Assembly: GCA_946480465.1 (NCBI GenBank)
Contig: CAMLJY010000129.1
Location: forward strand, 1 to 10,680
DNA: 10,680 bases
From: an uncultured Burkholderiales bacterium
Lineage (GTDB): Bacteria; Pseudomonadota; Gammaproteobacteria; Burkholderiales; Burkholderiaceae
Direction of reading: 5' to 3'
A model generated the notes under the pieces. It worked only from the letters and a program-made list of their open reading frames with translations, did not search any database and was not told where the DNA came from. This document shows, piece by piece, positions 7,452 to 10,680 of the stretch (the stretch's first letter is position 1; every line of letters starts with the position of its first letter). The position numbers and the translations under genes were made by a program.

Positions 7452-7501
7452 CCGACGGGGGGACGCTGCCTCCACTGGCACCGTCGCACCAGGGGTCTGG
7501 C

Positions 7502-7507
7502 TAAGGT
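7502..7507 (+). promoter_or_regulatory. Possible -10 region of the lipoprotein gene
   Basis: TAAGGT, preceded by CTGGC, repeats the CTGGCTAA context of the suhB -10 candidate (5906-5913). The hexamer itself is only a partial match to TATAAT and there is no clear -35. A start near 7514 would leave about 28 nt before the start codon, including GGAG at 7530-7533 as ribosome-binding site. Confidence 0.3.
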
Positions 7508-7541
7508 GGACACATCGTTCCATCCTGCCGGAGCAGTGCAC

Positions 7542-7988
7542 ATGAACACCTCACGTCGTTGGCCCCTGGCCGTCCTCATCGCGGCGGCGACCGCGCTGGG
7601 CGGCTGCGCTTCCACCTCCCCCGGCATCTCGAGCGCGCCGGTCACCACTTCCACCCAAAGCGAAGGCTACGGCCGCGTGCAGAGCATCGACGTCGTGCCC
7701 GCCGAACAGCGCGGCCCGGGCGCCGGCGCGCTGCTGGGCGCGGTGATCGGCGGCGTGCTCGGCAACCAGATCGGCAGCGGCAGCGGCCGTGCCGCCGCCA
7801 CCGGTGCCGGCGTGGTCGGCGGCGCGATCGCCGGCCACCAGATCCAGAAACGCAACGCCAGCGACGTCTACCGCGTCACCGTGCGCATGGACAACGGCGT
7901 GCGCCGCACCTTCGACTACCAGCGCATCGACGACCTGCGTGTCGGCGACCGCGTGCGCGTGGAGAACAACCAGATCCACATGGGCTGA
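7542..7988 (+). CDS. Glycine-zipper outer-membrane lipoprotein (17-kDa antigen/SlyB-like)
   Basis: The 148-residue protein has a lipoprotein signal: basic MNTSRRW, a hydrophobic run PLAVLIAAATA, and a lipobox LGGC with the lipidated cysteine at 22. Residues 24-57 form a Ser/Thr-rich linker. Residues 58-101 form a glycine-zipper pair typical of the 2TM/17-kDa surface antigen family: GPGAGALLGAVIGGVLGNQI, then GAGVVGGAIAGHQIQ. The C-terminal part, VYRVTVRMDNGVRRTFDYQ to VGDRVRVENNQI, is the small beta domain usual in these proteins. The residue after the cysteine is Ala, so no inner-membrane retention signal is seen and outer-membrane sorting is expected. Start 7542 is preferred to the upstream in-frame ATG at 7506 because it has GGAG eight bases ahead and puts the signal peptide at the N-terminus. 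The family supports envelope integrity; the exact role here is unknown. Confidence 0.92.
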   Translation: MNTSRRWPLAVLIAAATALGGCASTSPGISSAPVTTSTQSEGYGRVQSIDVVPAEQRGPGAGALLGAVIGGVLGNQIGSGSGRAAATGAGVVGGAIAGHQIQKRNASDVYRVTVRMDNGVRRTFDYQRIDDLRVGDRVRVENNQIHMG

Positions 7989-8086
7989 CGAGCAGCCCCG
8001 CCCGAGCCCTCGGGCAGGCCGCCTCCCCGCCGGCGCGCATCCGCCCCGCGCACCGGCGCTTGTGAAGCGGTCCCGCCCGAGCCCGC

Positions 8087-8130
8087 ACGCCGGCGGACCC
8101 CTGCGGGGGTCCGTCGGCGTCTTCTTCGTT
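8087..8130 (+). terminator. Intrinsic terminator after the lipoprotein gene
   Basis: The arms ACGCCGGCGGACCCC (8087-8101) and GGGGTCCGTCGGCGT (8106-8120) pair over 15 positions with one G-U wobble, around a TGCG loop. TCTTCTTCGTT follows. The T-rich side is on the plus strand only, so it ends transcripts from 7542-7988 before they enter the convergent gene at 8204. It is about 100 bp beyond the lipoprotein stop. Confidence 0.85.
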
Positions 8131-8203
8131 CATGCAGGGGAACCGCAGCGGCAGGGCGCCCGCGTCCGCACCCGGCCCACGTGCGCCCGTCAAACGAGCC
8201 AGG

Positions 8204-9394
8204 TCAAGCGAGCGTGATGTCGGTGCTCGCCAGCCCCGCTCCGGTGGTCGAGACGATGCCCAGCAGCGTCAGCTCGGCGGCGGCCACGGCATCGTTGCCG
8301 TCGCCATCGCGGAACAGGTAAAGCGCGGACACGTTGGGCGCGTCGGCCGCCTCCAGCAGGACCAGCGCATCCGCGCCGATGGCGTTGCGCAGCGCGACGC
8401 CGCCGGCGCCGCTGAGCGCGGCCGCCACCGCCGCCCGGTCGGACAAGGACCCGGCGCCCACGCTGGCGTCGCCCGCCGCGAGCCGCATTGCCTCGACCCG
8501 CCCCAGGTCGACCACCTGCCGCGTCGAATCGTCGTTATCCGTCGCCACCCAGGCCAGGCGGCCGTCGATGCCACGGTCATCCAGCGTGGTTCGCAGCGCG
8601 GTCCCGAGGCGCAGCGCGTCGGCCCCGGGTTCGAAGCCGAAGACCAGCATGGCTGGCATGGGGCCGCCGCCCCCTCGCAGGCCTTCGCCATCGAAGAACA
8701 GGTCGCCCGTGAAGTTGTTCGTGGTGTCGGAGTGGTCCAGCGGGTTGCGCGGATACGCGTCGATGATGTGCCAGCCGCTGCCGGCCACAGCGCCGCGCTC
8801 GCTGCCATCGAGCTCGATCACGCCGTCGCCATCGCGGTCGATGCCGACGAGCACGCTGCGGCTGTTCGTCACGTCGATGCGCACGTCCTGGTCGCCGGTG
8901 AGCCGCACGGCGCCACCGCCCTGGTCGCTGAAGATCACGGTGCCCCGGCCTGCGGACGCGGCCGCGCCCAGGTCCTGCGTGCCGGCCAGCGCGGCGTAGG
9001 CCACGCTGCCGGCCACGTCCTGGTTGAAGGCGCGGGCCGCGGCGGCAATCTCCGCGACCGGGTGGTCCACCGCCGCGGCGAAGGCCTGCAGCAGCGCGAC
9101 GATCGCCGCCCCTTCGTGGCCCGGTCCGGCGGCGGCCAGCGCGTCCACCACCGCGGCCTCCGCCACGGCGTGCCCTTCCAGACCGACGTGGCGCACCAGC
9201 GCCGCGCCGATGGCGGCCACGTCACGCCCCGCGGCGGCGCCATCGACCCATGCCTGCGCCAACGCGGCCACGCCACCGGGACGGGCCGCCTCCTGCAGCG
9301 CCCAGTCCATCGTCGCCCGGCCGGGCCGGGTGTCGAGCAGGGCCAGCGCGAGGCGGGCGATCGCGAGGGTGTCGGGGCGGGGCATGGCAGGCAT
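8204..9394 (-). CDS. Hypothetical Ca-binding, type-I-secreted-like surface protein
   Basis: The 396-residue protein has no signal peptide or membrane segment. Residues 1 to about 138 are Ala-rich and helical; the part EGAAIVALLQAFAAAVDHPV to NQDVAGSVAYAA resembles helical segments I associate with large Burkholderiales surface/T1SS proteins (from memory, not checked). The middle is beta-rich: RGTVIFSDQGGGAVRLTG, then an EF-hand/dockerin-like loop DRDGDGVIELDG (186-197), then VFGFEPGADALRLG (251-264), which resembles the GF..G.D.L phrase of haemolysin-type proteins. The C-terminus NAIGADALVLLEAADAPN, SALYLFRDGDGNDAVAAAEL and the last residues STDITLA resemble the terminal module of type-I-secreted adhesins, with a canonical 12-residue EF loop at D363-E374. 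There are no RTX nonapeptides. ATG 9394 is taken; ATG 9385 is possible. Secretion and surface role are inference. Confidence 0.75.
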   Translation of the reverse strand: MPAMPRPDTLAIARLALALLDTRPGRATMDWALQEAARPGGVAALAQAWVDGAAAGRDVAAIGAALVRHVGLEGHAVAEAAVVDALAAAGPGHEGAAIVALLQAFAAAVDHPVAEIAAAARAFNQDVAGSVAYAALAGTQDLGAAASAGRGTVIFSDQGGGAVRLTGDQDVRIDVTNSRSVLVGIDRDGDGVIELDGSERGAVAGSGWHIIDAYPRNPLDHSDTTNNFTGDLFFDGEGLRGGGGPMPAMLVFGFEPGADALRLGTALRTTLDDRGIDGRLAWVATDNDDSTRQVVDLGRVEAMRLAAGDASVGAGSLSDRAAVAAALSGAGGVALRNAIGADALVLLEAADAPNVSALYLFRDGDGNDAVAAAELTLLGIVSTTGAGLASTDITLA

Positions 9395-9940
9395 CGGGCT
9401 TGGCGAGCAAGGATGCCCAGCATAATCAAGCCCCGGCTTTGCGGCGTGCGCAGCTGTTCACGCGGCATCGGAAGCGGGCACGATGCAGGGGCCGCCGTGG
9501 GGGGCTGAAGAAGGGGCAGGACGTGCAGCACGAAGGCCGGCCATTGCGCCAAGCCGATGACCTGATCCAGGGCCACGCTCCGCGCAAGATCATCGTTGGC
9601 GGCCGCCCTGGCGGGCTTTCCGCAGTTAACGGGGTGGGGTTGCCAAACCTGGTGCTGACGCGTTTCACCGCGCGCTACCAGTCGGGGGAAACTGCAGGCC
9701 CGCCCACCGCCGACATCGCGCCGAGGCGGCGAGCGCCTAGGGCGGTCGGCTGTACCCGGCCGAGGACTTCACGCGCTATCGGCTGGAACAGGACCGGGCG
9801 CTGATTTCTCTGCCCCAAATCCGCGAGGCGCATGAACTGCGCCGCCCATTCCATCCATTCCAGTCCATCCACCGGAGCCGCGGGACTGCCGTCCGACCCC
9901 AGCATCGAGACGGCGCGCGGGAGAGTCAAATCAGTAGAAG
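9395..9940. other. 545-bp region without a convincing gene
   Basis: No frame here has both a plausible start and a recognisable product. On the plus strand, about 9743-9835 reads GGRLYPAEDFTRYRLEQDRA and on to ISLPQIREAHEL with normal GC-rich codon use, but it is closed upstream by a TAG and has no start, so it may be a gene remnant. An 84-residue minus-strand frame at 9675-9929 is not convincing. A CCATTCCATCCATTCC simple repeat lies at 9846-9861. GATTATGCT, on the minus strand near 9417-9425, is the most promoter-like sequence for the gene ending at 8204. No tRNA, insertion-sequence end or terminator was identified. Confidence 0.5.
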
Positions 9941-9950
9941 TCAGTAGAAG
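9931..9950. repeat. 10-bp tandem duplication over a stop codon
   Basis: TCAGTAGAAG occurs twice in direct succession (9931-9940 and 9941-9950). The right-hand copy encodes, on the minus strand, the last two residues (FY) and the TGA stop of the beta-helix gene; the left-hand copy is just downstream. The duplication therefore leaves the protein end unchanged. Confidence 0.9.
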
Positions 9951-10680
9951 TTGTCCGAGATCTCGATGTGACTGACACTCTGGTTCATGATCGGCGCATC
10001 CCCAGGATTGACAATCGTGTTGTACTTGACCTCGCCTTCCACGTACTGAGTGTTGTCCAGCGAGATGCCGAACCTCCTCGCATCTCTCACTTCATTGTTC
10101 AGAATCTTGAGGCCGGTTGCCGTGGTGTCGGATCGGCGAACGCTCACTCCGATTCCCCCCTGACTTCCGCCGAAGTAAGGGATGCTGCCCGCTCGAATGA
10201 TCGTGTTCCTCTCAAAGAGAACATGCTGGAGGCCATGCTGTGGGTGGGCACCTTCGGTCGCGATGTGCATGCCCGCCCAGACGGTGTCTTGAACGAGGTT
10301 GCCGGTGAAGGTGAGGTGGCTTCCGCCGATGGCTGTCATCCCGCGACCCCAATAGTTGGCCACTGACGTGTTGTTGCGCACCATGATATTCATGGCAACA
10401 GGCGTGCTTTGCGGATTGCGGGCATCAACAACGGCGCTGACCACCGCAATTCCGTCGTCCCCTGCGCCGCGCACGTGATTGTTCTCGATCAGGATATCCC
10501 GTGCACTGTGATCCACATGAATCCCGTCCGCATAGGTGAGCCGAACCCGATTGTTGCGGATCAACCCGAATCTCGCGTGCGTCCAGATCGCACCGTTGGA
10601 ATACTCGATCCACAGGTTCTCAATGGCACCCCTTTCAAGGTCTTCGCGAAGAGTACGCGCTAAGCTGCTGATTCGAGAGG
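9941..10680 (-). CDS. Right-handed parallel beta-helix protein, 5' end missing
   Basis: The frame is open from the right edge to the TGA at 9941, so only the C-terminal 245 residues are visible. No start should be placed inside the window: the TTG at 10564 is internal, because upstream codons continue the fold (IENLWIEYSNGAIWTHARFG). Short repeated strands with asparagine turns are seen throughout: IRNNRVR, IENNHVR, VRNNTSV, FTGNLVQ, FERNTII, ILNNEVR, KYNTIV, ISDNFY. This is the parallel beta-helix pattern of polysaccharide lyases, glycosidases and NosD-like proteins. ADGIHV and GAGDDGIAV, 20-odd residues apart (D51; D74-D75 of the visible part), resemble the NTDG and GDD motifs of GH28 and similar motifs in other beta-helix enzymes. 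A carbohydrate substrate is inference. The DNA is clearly more AT-rich than the rest of the window, suggesting transfer. Confidence 0.85.
   Translation of the reverse strand, partial: SRISSLARTLREDLERGAIENLWIEYSNGAIWTHARFGLIRNNRVRLTYADGIHVDHSARDILIENNHVRGAGDDGIAVVSAVVDARNPQSTPVAMNIMVRNNTSVANYWGRGMTAIGGSHLTFTGNLVQDTVWAGMHIATEGAHPQHGLQHVLFERNTIIRAGSIPYFGGSQGGIGVSVRRSDTTATGLKILNNEVRDARRFGISLDNTQYVEGEVKYNTIVNPGDAPIMNQSVSHIEISDNFY

Noticed and set aside
6795..7654. Minus-strand frames (6795-7541 and 6839-7654) covering the inverted-repeat element
   Set aside because: They run through the suhB tail and the lipoprotein signal region and translate the repeat into Arg/Cys-rich sequence with no fold; probably the source of spurious hypothetical proteins.
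8132..9508. A 458-codon plus-strand frame opposite the EF-hand protein
   Set aside because: His/Arg/Gly-rich composition is typical of antisense GC shadow; the minus-strand frame carries the calcium loops and secretion-like terminus.
9846..9872. CCATTCCATCCATTCC simple repeat as a meaningful tandem array
   Set aside because: It is short and irregular; slippage is enough to explain it.
9675..9929. An 84-residue minus-strand frame downstream of the beta-helix gene
   Set aside because: No ribosome-binding site, no recognisable fold, and it includes a CCATT simple repeat; too weak to call as a gene.
9941..10564. Beta-helix gene starting at the TTG at 10564
   Set aside because: The codons upstream of it continue the same repeat pattern to the right edge, so the true start lies outside the window.

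Overview
The window is GC-rich and densely coding. It reads as a Burkholderiales-type betaproteobacterial chromosome, probably Comamonadaceae-like. The support is the trmJ/cysE/suhB cluster, a short-N-terminus CysE with a long C-terminal extension, and a SuhB with an extra C-terminal tail. The taxonomic call is inference; no rRNA or other marker gene is present.

Layout. Positions 1-404 (-) hold the first part of a GNAT acetyltransferase of the spermidine/spermine (SSAT) type, cut by the left edge. It is divergent from a LysR-family regulator at 521-1453 (+). A 494-residue, six-helix membrane protein of unknown family (1517-3001, -) lies 34 bp behind cysE (3036-3815, -) and could be read through from it. 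A sugar-transfer-associated ATP-grasp enzyme (3916-5058, +) sits on the opposite strand between cysE and trmJ (5111-5869, -). trmJ is divergent from suhB (6034-7218, +), which has a normal inositol-monophosphatase core and about 125 residues of Ala/Pro/Arg-rich tail. A 175-bp non-coding element with 46-bp imperfect inverted ends and an internal 19-bp tandem duplication begins on the base after the suhB stop. A glycine-zipper lipoprotein (7542-7988, +) follows, ending before a strong intrinsic terminator. Convergent to it is a 396-residue predicted surface or type-I-secreted-like protein with two EF-hand-like calcium loops (8204-9394, -). About 545 bp without a convincing gene comes next, then the C-terminal 245 residues of a parallel beta-helix protein (9941-10680, -), visibly more AT-rich than the rest and running off the right edge.

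How the genes relate. The middle block is mostly housekeeping: cysteine synthesis (cysE), tRNA 2'-O-methylation (trmJ), and the inositol-phosphatase/rRNA-transcription factor suhB. The lipoprotein, the EF-hand protein and the beta-helix protein all point to the cell surface, but nothing ties them into one operon. I see no CRISPR array, toxin-antitoxin pair, complete insertion sequence, tRNA or rRNA gene, and no clear new multi-gene system. The strongest unexplained structures are the inverted-repeat element behind suhB, the SuhB tail, the orphan membrane protein behind cysE, and the right-hand region with a beta-helix protein that carries GH28-like Asp motifs.
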